Shown here piece by piece: positions 33,896-45,274 of a DNA stretch of 64,000 nt. Both the position numbers and the translations under genes were made by a program. Source of the stretch: Dendrolimus kikuchii (taxonomy: Eukaryota > Arthropoda > Insecta > Lepidoptera > Lasiocampidae). The stretch lies in the NCBI GenBank assembly GCA_019925095.2, contig CM034397.1, positions 8,699,763 to 8,763,762 of the forward strand, written 5' to 3'. How positions within the stretch are numbered: position 1 is the stretch's first letter; every line of letters starts with the position of its first letter. Under the pieces are notes generated by a model, which was not told the origin of the DNA, searched no databases, and saw only the letters and a list, made by a program, of their open reading frames with translations.

Positions 33896-34850
33896 CGACA
33901 CAATCTTTAGGATGGGATAGGAGGACAAGATAGTTGCTCTCCAGTAAAAGTTGTTGATTCGAGGTTGCCTTCTTCTGTGAGTCAGTCATGACCCAGAAGG
34001 AAGCGTCGGAGAGGCAAAGGGAGGAGAATGTGTACGCGGACCCCATACGGAGAAGGCGGCTCCGGGGTCGGAGGCGTCTCTATGCAGAAAGTCTTCTCCC
34101 TCCATGATTCATGATTTCAGCACAGGGGGCCGCGTGGCCGAGTGGGGGATCCCTCGGCCTCCCCACCCCCCGTTATTGAAGAAGGTTTCTTCCCCCGCAG
34201 GACACTCTGATTTCGTCGACAAGCGTTGGGGCATGACATATACAGTACCTATTGGTTTAGTTCTTGTGACGCCCCGTAAAAGCGTGTAAGCTAGGGGCGC
34301 AGGTTAGGTTTAGTGGGTAGTTTGGAGGCCGACCACCCTGTTCTCCGCTCGGAGGCCAAGGGCGCAAACCGCCGATCAAGAGTCCCACACATCCTTCGCT
34401 GAGCCTTCCCCAGGCCCGAGGATGGTGTCCCAAGAAAATATCTTCCCCTTGCGTCATCAAGAAAAGGAGGAGGAGATACTTGTCGTTCAAATAACGGTCA
34501 AGAGATGGCGCTGCGTGGAGTTCCCGGACGCGCATGTAATTGTTTACGCTGAAGGGTCAACAACCCTACCTATGTAGGCGGGCTCTATAAAAGCCACCGC
34601 CGTCAGGGTCATCAGATTGTCTTTAGTTCCTGAGGTCTTAACATACGGCGTCAAGATGGAACAAAGAGGTGGTTTATTTGGTAGGTTCGAGCATGCCATC
34701 GGGAGTCCAACTCTACCCTATCGTAGTCCTCGAAGAGTAAGGTGTCTATGACGGATTACACCTCATAAAAAAGGGGGATAAGATAGAAGGATCACAAAGG
34801 GAAGTGGGCCGTCGGAACTCTCACTCATCGCACGGATTTATGTTAAAACC
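33896..34850. mobile_element. GC-rich retroelement-derived block with core-promoter-like site
   Basis: About 950 bp of GC-balanced sequence in AT-rich DNA, with no surviving long frame. CTATAAAAG at 34585-34593 is followed 28 bases after its T by a TCA initiator-like site (34612-34614), then by ATGGAACAAAGAGG at 34654. This resembles the 5' leader of a transposon or an LTR. Near 34134, GTGGCCGAGTGG is A-box-like but lacks a good B box. The family is not recognised. Confidence 0.35.
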
Positions 34851-34854
34851 TTCA

Positions 34855-35040
34855 CAGTATCTGTGGTCGGTTGAGCAGAGCCTTCATCCGCCTGGTTTAT
34901 TGGAACGTACAGGTCCATGGTTCGATTCTTGGCATGGTAAATTTTGTAAAAGAAATTACCATTATTTACTATGATGTCTGGGATTGGCCCCAGATTTGTC
35001 CATTTTATATTACACTTGCTTAGTTTAGGAAATGCGGTCT
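34855..35040 (+). mobile_element. tRNA-derived SINE
   Basis: An A-box-like GGTTGAGCAGAG (34869-34880) precedes a B box GGTTCGATTCT (34919-34929). The body has GATGTCTGGGATTGGCCCCA, related to the minus-strand SINE at 26527-26690. Confidence 0.6.
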
Positions 35041-35888
35041 GGCAGTCTGTGTGTTTTTCTGACGAGTTATTTTTTTTTAAACATAAGTTAGATAACTAAA
35101 ATAAGACGTGCGTTATGAAACAATGCTCATTACAAACTATATTTTAACGCGTCCGCTTACGCATGAGTATTGCTCTAGAAATACGTAATGTAATGTCAAA
35201 TTATACATTTTACATTTGAAATAAATGATAACGAAGAACATTTTTTTAAATATGTAAGAATTTTAAATGAATCTAAATTAAATGACATTCTACTTTCATT
35301 TTGACGAAGGAATATTATTTAATCTATTACGTGAAAAATCACAACATGTAATGTTTCAACATTTTAATTGATTTATTTTAAACTCTAGGTATGTATGATG
35401 TAAGAGTAAAGGTGAGCTAAACAGAGATGGATGTGATGGTTGATATAAATATTTATGGTGGGACAGTCCTCTATTCATTACTAGTACCTATAACAGAGTA
35501 GTATATTTAGAAGGAAAAGGGATATTGTGCTGAACCTAAATAATTCGGAAGAGGTAGATAGACGGATATGATAAAATATAGGGGTTCCTTTTTTGCCAAA
35601 ATGTCTACGAAACTCTAAAAATATGTAATAACAGTTAATAATAGTTGCAAAATCGTCAGTTGATCTTACCCTATGAAGGTGGCGCTGCGATCGGCACACA
35701 TACATACACGCACGCACTCATAGTTTTAGGTTAATTAATGAATAATCCCATTATATTTAAGGTTCTATAATAAAATTATGTTGGGTGCCGCGATACAGAC
35801 CTAGAGTCTAGTGCAGCAACCGCCAACAAACAAAAAAATATAGCCGTAATTTTAATTCAAAATGTGTTATTACCATAAGTTTTGGATG
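35041..35888. other. AT-rich non-coding stretch
   Basis: Nothing supported before the mariner. Confidence 0.4.
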
Positions 35889-35890
35889 TA

Positions 35891-35913
35891 CTTAGTCTGG
35901 CCACAAATACTGT
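35891..35913 (+). repeat. Mariner left terminal inverted repeat
   Basis: CTTAGTCTGGCCACAAATAC plus TGT. About 19 of 23 bases match the inverted right end. Confidence 0.92.
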
Positions 35914-36033
35914 TCCAATTAAAAAGAAACAAAATATTACATTTGAGTATGGAATCTGACATTTTTATATGATTATTCATTGTGTTTTCTCATTTTGGTA
36001 GCAATACATTGTACAACATTTTGCGATATTAAA

Positions 36034-37065
36034 ATGGAGTGGGGCGATAAAGAGAACAGAATCGCTGTGATTGCATTACACAAAGTAGGTATGGAGCCAA
36101 ATGCAATTTTTAAAACTCTCCATACGCTTAGTATTAGTCAAATGTTTGTGTACCGGGCTATTAATAGGTACAATGAGACCTTCTCTGTTTGTGACAGAAA
36201 AAGATCTGGCCGCCCACGTAGTGTTCGTACGAAAAAGGTGGTCCAAGCAATAATGGAAAGAATTCGAAGAAATCCTGTCCGAAAACAAAAGATTTTATCT
36301 CGAGAGATGAAGATATCACCTAGAACCATGTCGCGTATTTTAAAAGAGGACTTGCGGCCTATAAAGGACGCACTGGTCATTTCTTAACTCATAATTTAAA
36401 AAATAATAGGGTGGTAAAATCGAATCAGCTACTGAAGCGGTACGCAAAGGGGTCACAGAAAAATTTTGTTTACGGATGAGAAAATTTTTACAATTGAGCA
36501 ACATTTTAACAAACAAAATGACCATATTTATGCTCAAAGCTCGAAGGAAGCTTTTCAATTAATCGACAGAGTGCAACCTGGGCATTATCCGTCTTCAGTG
36601 ATCGTTTGGTGGGGTGTTAGCTATGAAGGAGTGACTGAGCCATATTTTTGTGAAAAAGGTATCAAAACATCGGCACAAGTGTATCAAGATACCATTCTTG
36701 AGAAGGTAGTTAAGCCCCTTAACAATACCATGTTCAATAACCAAGAATGGTCTTTCCAGCAAGACTCGGCGCCGGGTCATAAAGCTCGGTCCACGCAGTC
36801 TTGGTTGGAAACGAACGTTTCGGACTTCATCAGAGCTGAAGACTGGCCGTCTTCTAGTCCCGATCTTAATCCGCTGGATTATGATTTATGGTCAGTTTTA
36901 GAGAGTACGGCTTGCTCTAAACGCCATGATAATTTGGAGTCCCTAAAACAATCTATACGATTGGTAGTGAAGAATTTTCCCATGGAAAGAGTGCGTGCTT
37001 CTATTGATTACTGGCCTCAACGTTTAAAGGACTGTATTGCAGCCAATGGAGACCACTTCGAATAA
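36034..37065 (+). pseudogene. Mariner transposase, frameshifted
   Basis: The start at 36034 (AAAATGGAGTGG) gives MEWGDKENRIAVIALHK; an upstream in-frame ATG at 35980 is less likely because related transposases begin MEWG. Total reading length is about 344 codons, as in the family. First part (36034 to about 36360): two helix-turn-helix DNA-binding units joined by a GRPR motif (KRSGRPRSVRTKK), the second around NPVRKQKILSREMKI. The frame shifts near 36358, runs in a second phase to a TGA at 36477, and the catalytic part continues in a third phase from about 36466 to the TAA at 37063. Catalytic Asp residues sit in FTDEKIF, FQQDSAPGH and SPDLNPLDY; the last two are separated by 37 residues (DD37D). 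All three are kept, so only the two frameshifts clearly kill it. Confidence 0.93.
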
Positions 37066-37164
37066 GCTTTTTATATTTTAAATTGTTTTATATTTCTGTA
37101 TTAAACTAACAAACTGTAAAACTTATAATTCTTATTTGCAATAGAAAAAAAATAATTCTTTGTT

Positions 37165-37187
37165 ACAATATTTATGGCAAGACTAGG
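37165..37187 (-). repeat. Mariner right terminal inverted repeat
   Basis: Inverted it reads CCTAGTCTTGCCATAAATAT plus TGT, followed by the TA target duplicate. Confidence 0.92.
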
Positions 37188-37369
37188 TAATTATATAAGG
37201 CCTAGAAATAAGTTTATATAATTTAATTAATTCAAATTCGAATATTTATATTAATACACTAGGTTGAAAATCTAATCTTTTATGAATTTTTTAATGCTGA
37301 ATCATAAAAAAAAATTAAAACACTGTGTCCAAAAAAATTTTTTTTTTGCGTCGACCACAGACCCTTATC

Positions 37370-37515
37370 ACTTAGGGATATAAAAATTAGTTTACATCCT
37401 ATTTTCAGACCTAATAAATATACACACAAAATTTCATAAGAATCGGTAAAGCCGTTTCAGAGACGTTTTCTTACAAACACTGTGACACGAGGATTTTGTA
37501 TATTAGATATATACA
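37370..37515 (+). mobile_element. Common insect repeat tail
   Basis: It contains TTAGGGATATAAAAATTAGT, CACACAAAATTTCATAAGAA, TCGGTAAAGCCGTTTCAGAG and ends TATTAGATATATACATATAT. This is the 'aaaatttcat..aatcggt..agccgtttcagag' signature of a very common insect repeat. Confidence 0.6.
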
Positions 37516-37744
37516 TATATAATATATTGTCTAGCACAACACTAAGGTCGCCTGTTTAAATCTTCATTCTTCTATATGTAGTGTATGAGGTATAGATTAT
37601 TTTTAATAGGGATTCGATTTCATTCTACAAAAAATTCTAACGCTATTTATTAACATATATAAAAAAATTATTTGACACATTTTACTTGAAATAAAAAAAA
37701 GTAGGTATATCAGTCGATTTGACTCTCCGCTCCCTAATAAATTT

Positions 37745-37800
37745 TGGTAACCGATTTCAGAAGAAAGGGGGTTCTCAATTCGCTGTGTAAATATTTTTTT
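37745..37800 (+). repeat. Dispersed repeat end fragment
   Basis: AACCGATTTCAGAAGAAAGG..GGTTCTCAATTCGCTGTG is a diverged version of the ACCGACTTCC..TCTCAAT text at 7859-7905. Confidence 0.5.
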
Positions 37801-38367
37801 ATGTTAACTTTTTGTCTCTAAACAGATTTGGACTTTCTGCGTTGGATTCAATACAGCTTCAGAATACTTTCATATAGATTTAATTTTTATTAGATACCAT
37901 GTAGATACTTACGTAACTCAAAAGTGAAAAACAAAAATCTTAAAGTCAGAGCCAAATAAAACATAAGAAAATAACGGCAAATCATCAATTTCTTTTTTCG
38001 TGTATAATTTTTAGTCTGTGGCCATATGATGAAAACAGTACACAATTGTCAACTATGTGGAACCTTTTATTGTGCTCGGGTTACCACATATTATGTTTAG
38101 TATATATGATTTTAATTGACATTTTATTAATAGATAGCTGGTTTCATTGGATTTTATTTTAAACGTATGGGCGCTAACAGAAACAGTTGACAGACTGACA
38201 TCAAATACGAACTTGGCTAATAACGTGCAAAACGTTTTCAGCACTCATTCATACCATTCAACACTTTCAGTTGCATGTATCTATTGTATGCTATAAACGC
38301 AATTGCGCGATTGTTATCAATACTAGGTAAGATTTCTAGCTAACACGGTTAATCCAGAAATGCTGTT

Positions 38368-38560
38368 TTTTATAGCTGAAGTACATCAGACATGTTGCCG
38401 GCCCTCCTGTTGTAAATGGTTACTGTTGCCAATGGACGTTTGCAATAACAAATGTTTTATTTGATTTTTTCTGTGAAGGTGACGTTACTGCTAGGCACTA
38501 ACGGAAGACCAGGGTTGTTATCAACGAACATCTGCTGCGTTAAAGCTTGTTTAGAGTTAA
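38368..38560 (-). mobile_element. Ancient SINE-like family copy
   Basis: Weak but ordered matches: GAAGTACATCAGACATGTTG, GTAAATGGTTACTGTTGCCA, ATGGACGTTTGCAATAACAA and GACCAGGGTTGTTATCAACG. Heavily diverged, so the oldest member of the family here. Confidence 0.6.
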
Positions 38561-39135
38561 CCTTTAGATTTATTCTCTTTTAAATAATTCTAAATAAACA
38601 TAATAATTATCTTTCTTTATTACTATTAACGTTCTATTGATGTGGAATGAATTTTATGTCACTGTTTAATGATTAAACAGAAGTTATATTTTTTGTTAAT
38701 TTGGAATTAACAGCTGGCAGCGGCAATACCAAAATGTATGTCAATGCTCCCAACCAAAAGTGCGTTCTCTTTCGACGCAGCCATTATTGAGACAACATAT
38801 ATAAAATATACTAAACATTGTAACAACGTGTGATTAAAATAAATATCAAGTAATATATTAGCCTTTTCATTAACAATCATCACTTTCGAAAGAATTAGAA
38901 ACAGTTTTAGATAATGGTAATTACTCGATGTTTTAGATATAGTATTTTATTGGATTAGATAATGAATGTGTACATAGATTTCATCTATAACAAAGTATCA
39001 AACCGTCTAGAAGTAATAAGAAATACTTACGTACCTCTTACTAAGCTGATACTTAAATGGTATGTTGTATAAGAAAATACGCGTTTAAGTATTCTTACGC
39101 AGCAACGAATTAATTTAAGAGGTCTCGATTAGTAG
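38561..39135. other. AT-rich non-coding stretch
   Basis: Nothing supported. Confidence 0.4.
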
Positions 39136-39141
39136 TCACCT

Positions 39142-39425
39142 CCCTTTTTTTATTGACGAGGAGAAATCCGATTGAGGCCAAGACATGGTAGGGTAAACGC
39201 GGTGGGGTGTGTAGGATCGCCACGTTAGGGTGGCACTAGCTCTCTAGAATAATATTATGGCTACCCGAGTTGAGGATACCCACTAAAACCCTTCGGTGTT
39301 CCTTCCATTGTGTTTATGCCAGGGCCACAGGTAGATAACCTTGCCATTCAGCAGTCCCTGGTAGGCGCAGCCTATCAGCCTCCTCTGCTGCCGGGGGGAA
39401 CCAGTCCCCACCCGGCAGCAGTCAG
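39142..39425 (-). mobile_element. Non-LTR retroelement 3' end with poly(A)
   Basis: Read on the minus strand it ends TCCTCGTCAATAAAAAAAA. Upstream is GGGTTTTAGTGGGTATCCTC, text I recall from lepidopteran non-LTR 3' regions. The block 39263-39400 matches 23489-23625. GC-rich, no coding frame left. Confidence 0.65.
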
Positions 39426-39910
39426 CTCCCGCGAACAAGCTTCAAATAAATTTAGTAAATTTCATTAAATGACATAAACATTTAACTGATAAAAAACCTA
39501 CTTATGTCAAATCTATTACTCATGTGGCCACACATTCGACGGGACAATATTTAAAATTTTGACATTTACATGAACGTCGAAAGTTAATTAAAATACTTAA
39601 TGAGACACCATTCCTGTTAGTGGGAGCCGATGACATAAACAAATGATATTAAATTAACAAGCAACAACGGTGGGCGTGATCAACTTTAAGTATTTAGCGA
39701 ATTCATATATCAAAAAATGTATTAATACAATTCAGGTTTTGTAGACATGAGAACTTGATGAATAATAAATACTACGATGAAAAAATAAGTTTCATTTCTA
39801 ATTTATACCTAAGAAGCATTTTAATATAATTCCAAAATGTGCATTTTACTGGAGTAAAATTGTTTAATACTTTATTTCACAATGCCTTTAAGGTATAGGT
39901 GGCTTATGCA
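39426..39910. other. AT-rich non-coding stretch
   Basis: Nothing supported. Confidence 0.4.
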
Positions 39911-39916
39911 CAATTT

Positions 39917-40236
39917 ATCCGTGCAGGAACGGAGAAAGAATACAATTTCCTGCGGCCCGGCGGCCTGTCGTAAGAGGCGACTAAACAACCCACAGCCAGG
40001 TGGTAGAGTATTTGCTCGACTGGATGGCGACCACCCCTGGTCTAGAGTATGCCGCCATAACAACCTTGTGTTGTGTTCCGGCATTAGTGACCAGGTTCCA
40101 GTCTCCTTTAAGAGAACAGCAGCGCATTTGTAGCACCTTTGTTGTTGCAAATGTCCATAGGCGATGGTAACCGCTTTCCATCTAGTGGGCCGTCTGCCTG
40201 TCTGCTGAACTCCTGCAATAAAAAAAAAAAAAAAAA
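39917..40236 (+). mobile_element. Full-length SINE-like element (reference copy)
   Basis: About 320 bp, with a fixed 5' start ATCCGTGCAGGAACGGAGAA and a 3' poly(A) after CTCCTGCAATA. The head module (TTCCTGCGGCCCGGCGGCC..GTAAGAGGCGAC) resembles the GTCGTAAGAGGCGAC head that I recall in other lepidopteran SINE/LINE units. A body section has a weak B-box-like GGTTCCAGTC. The tail TAGGCGATGGTAACCGCTTT..GTGGGCCGTCTGCC is LINE-like. It does not encode a protein; the frames seen in all copies are fortuitous. At least twelve full or partial copies lie in the window. Confidence 0.93.
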
Positions 40237-40668
40237 TTTAAAGTGTGCTGTTAGAGCTTACTTCGGAAATTGCAGAACCGACTGATAACCATTTACTATT
40301 TATTTTATATACACGAACAGTTACGACACCTTTGTTTGATTTATCAGTTTAGTGGATGACATACATATATTAGATCTTATGTTTATCAAAAATTAATATT
40401 GCAAGAATAAAAGCATAAAGAGCTCTTTCAGTAGCAGATTTGTAGCCCGATGTGGAATCTGTACATATATTAGACCTAAAGGATTTGGCTATGCTAATGA
40501 CTGTTTAGTTAGGACAGCCACAGATAGATTTCCGGCTGTGCTGTTTAAAATCAAGCTAGCACAGCCACGAATTCATGATCTCAATAGGCACATATATATA
40601 TCTGTGAAATTAAATTTATTAAATTAAATGATTAGCATATAGTCTGCGATATCCCCATGCAACGCATA
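40237..40668. other. Non-coding, related to the following tandem repeat
   Basis: No gene. CACAGCC/GGCTGTG words at 40515-40566 echo the tandem repeat that follows and are partly palindromic. Confidence 0.4.
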
Positions 40669-41004
40669 GTGTTTTACCAGTATTTCGACTGTGGCTGTGC
40701 CAGAATATTTATGCTAGGCACAGTTGCTCAATTCACTAAGAAAAAATTGCAAAAAATATCTAATTGCAGGAAGTAATTAGCAGCAAATTAGAGCATGCTT
40801 TTCCATATTTTTTTTTACTTGATTGTGCCATAATGCCGTGTTTTCAGCAGTATTGCGGCTGTGGTTGTGCCAGAACATTTATACTAGACACAGCTGCTCA
40901 ATTCATTAACAATAAAAAAAGCAAAAAAATATCTAATTACGGCAACTAATTAGCTACAGATTAGAGCATGAATTTCCATATTTTGTTGATTGTGCCATAA
41001 TGGC
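40669..41004. repeat. Two-unit tandem repeat, 169-bp period
   Basis: Unit 1 starts GTGTTTTACCAGTATTTCGA at 40669, unit 2 GTGTTTTCAGCAGTATTGCG at 40838. Both run through GGCTGTGCCAGAA-like, ACAG.TGCTCAATTCA, AAAAAATATCTAATT and GATTGTGCCATAATGGC-like text. About 80% similar by eye. Possibly a scrap of a satellite or part of a larger element. Confidence 0.85.
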
Positions 41005-41855
41005 TGTATTAGCTTTAAGGAATTTTTGCTCTGTCTTATTTTCCTTTCTATCTGTCCTTGTAGTGGTGCCTAATGTGATCGACATGTACATGTAGACAAA
41101 AACTCCGAATAAAACGTTATAGGTGACTATCAAGTTACCTTAGTCGGCTTTCATGTAAAATTCACATTTTGAGTAAAGATAAAGGCTTCTCAGGTGTACA
41201 AATATAATTTTCTAAGTGATCAATTCTTGTCCCACAAACAGAGGTTTGGAAATGTAGTGATTTGAATAGATAAATAAATGACTACACTGAATACTGGAAC
41301 TCTACCAGTAGCATTGTCCGTGAAAAGTTTGGATCTTCTCCCAGGAGTATGTACTACTGTTTTTAAGAATTATTTACAAATATTTTAAACTTTATCAACA
41401 CTAATAATAAGGCCGTTAAGAGGACACAAAAAATAAACAATCCCAATTTCAAATGTTACGTCATTAATATAACAAAGTGGCTTATATGCACTTAAATATA
41501 CCTTTTCCATATGCCTTATATGTGGTAGAGGTGGAGAGGGTATAGTTTTGTAATTATTCAATAGAGAGTGTGAAATTTAGCAATGTCTTGCTATCATTTT
41601 ATTTTCAAAATATAATTAATAAAATATTATTTATTCCAATTTACACAATAATTAATACGCTATTAAAAAGTCTAGGAGGCTGCGATGTTTAACAAGATAA
41701 TAAAAATGTTTTAGTTGATTAGACTGCGAACTACTATATTGTGAAATATTTATAGTCCCTTCAAATAACTAACTTCGAATGTTTATGAATGAAAACTCTC
41801 TTAAATTCTTAGATGAAACATATAGGTATAATTTCACTATCTGTTGTTGTAAATC
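41005..41855. other. AT-rich non-coding stretch
   Basis: No gene seen. Confidence 0.4.
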
Positions 41856-41859
41856 ACAC

Positions 41860-42080
41860 GCAATCATATCGCTTCGTGTTTCGGTTGAGATAAAACAAGA
41901 GTTGCGTGAGCGCATGACTTTGATTGGCCAAATCGCTCGGACACGGAAAGGGCAGAGCATACCAAATCAGATTCATAAAAATGTTAACCGCCATGATTTT
42001 TCTACTGGTCTGCGCGTAGAAAGTCGTGCGCGCACAGTCACGGCGCATTATCGCATCAACCAAATCTCCGGGTCTACTGC
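41860..42080. other. GC-balanced segment, nature unknown
   Basis: ATCGCTTCGTGTTTCGGTTG to GGCGCATTATCGCATCAACC contrasts with its flanks and is open on both strands (102 codons plus, 76 codons minus). I recognise no protein. It holds the palindromic GTGCGCGCAC. Could be regulatory or an old retrocopy. Confidence 0.25.
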
Positions 42081-43230
42081 ACATTAAAATCTTACATGCT
42101 GTTCGCTTTATTAAGGCAGTTTAAAAAAAGCAGTTCATCAGATGGTCAGCAGATAGCGGTGAAAGGGACCGTTAGAATAATAGCCAGTAGAAAATCTCCG
42201 CCTAGTTTCAAACGCTGCGGTGACCATGTATCTGGATCAATTTATCGAGCGAGTTTTTGACAGCCCATTTTTTTTATTTCCACTGACCTTTTATTTGATT
42301 TATGTACAATTACTATTGCGATTAATAAAATACTATTGTGTAATTTAATGTTATATATCGTGGCATGTACTGAAATTAAAATATATTACACTTGTGAACG
42401 TCTGTGCAATGTTAATGGTACTAATTAAAATTTTAATAAATTTAAGTAAGTAACAAAGACTAGTCTAAAGGTAAATCTGCTAGTGGTTGTTTTAAAGGTA
42501 ACGCTTCTATTAAACCTCTTTAGATGAGTTGTTGTAGATTTTTCTACGATTAATCGACATACAAAGTCACTCAACGATTGATGAGAACAGTATATTAGAA
42601 AGTGACAGCGTGAACTGAAATAATTCAGAGAAATTGACAGCATGCTAATGTAGCGGTTAGATATGTACATAGGTTTAGAGCCTAGTGTTAACGTGACTAA
42701 AAGTTTGATGTCTAAAAGGGAAAAAATATAAAGTACGTGTTTTTTATATACGGTCTATCAATATTTTGTAAGTTTACAACAAAAGCATAATTTTTGGAAA
42801 AGTTTTTATATTTACAAGAGACAATCACCTTATGATTATCCTTTTAAATTTTAAAGTTTAAATCTCAATAGCTTTTCATTTTTATTTCTTATATATCTGG
42901 TAGTTAAAAGTATAATATGTATGTACGACAATAAAAATCACACATTTTTATTATATTAGTAATATAACTATTTATCGCTTAAACTGTGCAAACGTATATA
43001 AAAGTTAAAATGTTCTAGTATTATATATTTTAACTCGGTTACAGTCATGCGATGTTATTAAAACATATGGAAAACATTATTCCCATTTATTTAATGAGAC
43101 AAAACTTACAATGGAACCGAATTCAACCATGATATCACAAACAAGCTGTGACTATTTTATTGTGTTCAATTTATGAAACGGTTCAGACTACTCAATTAAA
43201 TTTTAAAACCCAGCCATAACACGTTACGAA
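42081..43230. other. AT-rich non-coding stretch
   Basis: Nothing supported. Confidence 0.4.
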
Positions 43231-43235
43231 ACGGC

Positions 43236-43545
43236 AGTAAGATAGTGTAGGCCGCCGCGAACCGCCGATCCCGGCCCGCCGGGATCCTTCCCCTCGGGCT
43301 TTATATTAGCCGTCGCCCGTTCTCAATTAGTGCTTTGTGTCGCCCATGGTGGGCATCATTAAATTCATCCCCCTCTCATGGCAACAGTCCAGCCGAGGTA
43401 AAACTCCTTAGGGAGCTCCCTCGAGCAAGTTGCCCCCCCGGGCTCGAGCGCCTTCGCTTCGCGAAGGCACTCGCCCCAAAAACCCCGGTAAAGTTGTAAG
43501 GTCTTCGGACCAACAACATAAAGTCAAGTCCAATAAAAAAAAAAA
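43236..43545 (+). mobile_element. GC-rich retroposed fragment with poly(A)
   Basis: A GC-rich block (GGCCGCCGCGAACCGCCGAT, GGAGCTCCCTCGAGCAAGTT) ends in TCCAATAAAAAAAAAAAAG. It contains two hairpins, GATCCCGG/CCGGGATC (43266-43286 region) and GCCTTCG/CGAAGGC. A GC-rich insert with a poly(A) end is best explained as a truncated retroelement or retrocopy; the source is not recognised. Confidence 0.55.
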
Positions 43546-43549
43546 AGTT

Positions 43550-45270
43550 ACAAAAACTACATCTCTTAGTTTGAAAACGGGTTTTAACTTAATTTATACA
43601 AATGTCAAAACAAAGTATATAATTACAATTGCGCTTAGTTTACTTAAATAATAGTTTTCATTATGAATTAAATTCAAGTTTTAACAGTACATTTTTATTT
43701 AAATAATAGCATTTTTACATTACTGAAACATTATATGAGTTACTAAAAGAGTCGCAAGAGACTTCTTAAAGATATTTTATCATTAAATGTGATATATACT
43801 TTTACCCATATATGTAGGTATTAAATAAAGTCACTCGATGACGGTTTAATTAATGAGTTAACAAAAACTTTGTCAAATCATTTAGTACAAAAGGAATGAC
43901 GTTATTATGTACAAATTATTAAGAAAAGTTTTACATTTTTTATTTGTAAATGTGATAAATGGTTATTCTTAAGGCGGTATCTCACACCAACCCCCTGTAT
44001 GTAATCTACAACTCTATTCCGCTCTTTCGTCGACTCATTTAAAAGGATAACATCATGATGTTGATTAATTACCTCCAAAGGTTCTTTCTGTACCTGAGTT
44101 TCGGTGACTCCCACAAAAAGTGACCCCATATAAGAAAACTATATTTAATATTATGTTGATTTGTGTTAATGTCTCTATTAATCTTAGCGACATGTGCACC
44201 TTGGTTTTTTTTTTCAAATTATACGTGAAATGACGCCGACACAGATGTTTTGTATCATTTGCATTTTTATATATCCGTTTGATACATTTCTCACTTTATG
44301 AATAACTTTTTTATTTTAATAACTTATAAAACTATTATATTAAATTGGTATCGTTCAAAATTGTATGAAATATATGTCATTTAAAATATTTAAATTGGTA
44401 GCCATGCAAGTTATTGAGTTATTTTAGTTTTAGTTTATTAAAACTTATATACAATAAAAATGATATTTTACCAACATTTTTCAATGTTTTGAACACGACT
44501 ACTCAAAACTATTCTATACGTGCATTGTCGTCTATCCTATATGGCTCGTTGAAACGATACAAGTAAATTAAAAATTGAATTAAACCCGATTTGTTATTAT
44601 AAAATAATAATTATATTTATAAAGTTATTTAATTTTATTATATTCATAAACAACTTGAAACGCTAAGCATATTTTAAAACGGCAAATAAATATAACTTAG
44701 GTTACAAGTAAAATATGCGCACTCAAAATATTATATTAAAATTACTTAGGAGCACATTTCCTATTTATTATAACACGGTAGGTATGTTATCTTTACGAGT
44801 TGTTTTATAAAAATAAGTAAAGATATTACGAAATTAACATTTGTTTACATTTTATACCAACATGATAGTATCTAAAAAGATTCACGGGCTGCGTTAAAAT
44901 ATTTATAACAAAATACTTTAATTATTTTATGAAACAATACACTGTGACTCACCAGTAACATCTAATGTATGAAAAGTGTTATAAAGGGAAGTTCCAAACA
45001 ATCTATAAATACAACCCATCACTCAATCCTCGTTCCATTAGATCCAACAAGTTCATTCACTGAGCTCCAAAATAATACGCTTTCACAAACATTTATAAAA
45101 AAATATAGTTTTTCCTTATTTATCACCTGTTTTTCAACATATTTGATATATTTTTAGTGTCTATGAAATAGTACGAACATTTTACTTCATTTTTTGTTTC
45201 CACCCGTAGTGTTTGTTATTTTCTCTTCATCTACTTGAGACCGCAGATCTGTTAGCAGTTTTTTATGCAT
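43550..45270. other. Very AT-rich non-coding stretch
   Basis: Nothing supported. Confidence 0.45.
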
Positions 45271-45274
45271 TCCG

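Larger units (their letters stand above)
35891..37187 (+). mobile_element. Full-length mariner element (DD37D, mori/maT-like)
   Basis: A 1,297-bp element bounded by inverted repeats and flanked by TA on both sides (35889-35890 and 37188-37189). It is the usual mariner length. It holds one transposase gene in the plus direction, broken by two frameshifts. The DD37D spacing and sequence style point to the basal mori/maT branch known from silkworm and other insects. Confidence 0.95.

Noticed and set aside
34125..34200. tRNA-Ser/Leu-like GTGGCCGAGTGG suggesting a tRNA gene
   Set aside because: The B box is too degenerate and the arms do not pair, so no RNA gene is claimed.
36076..36780. Minus-strand ORFs within the mariner
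   Set aside because: Antisense of the transposase coding region.
41779..42087. 102-codon ORF as a gene
   Set aside because: Open on both strands, no recognised domain, and its first third is AT-rich; kept only as an unexplained GC-balanced segment.
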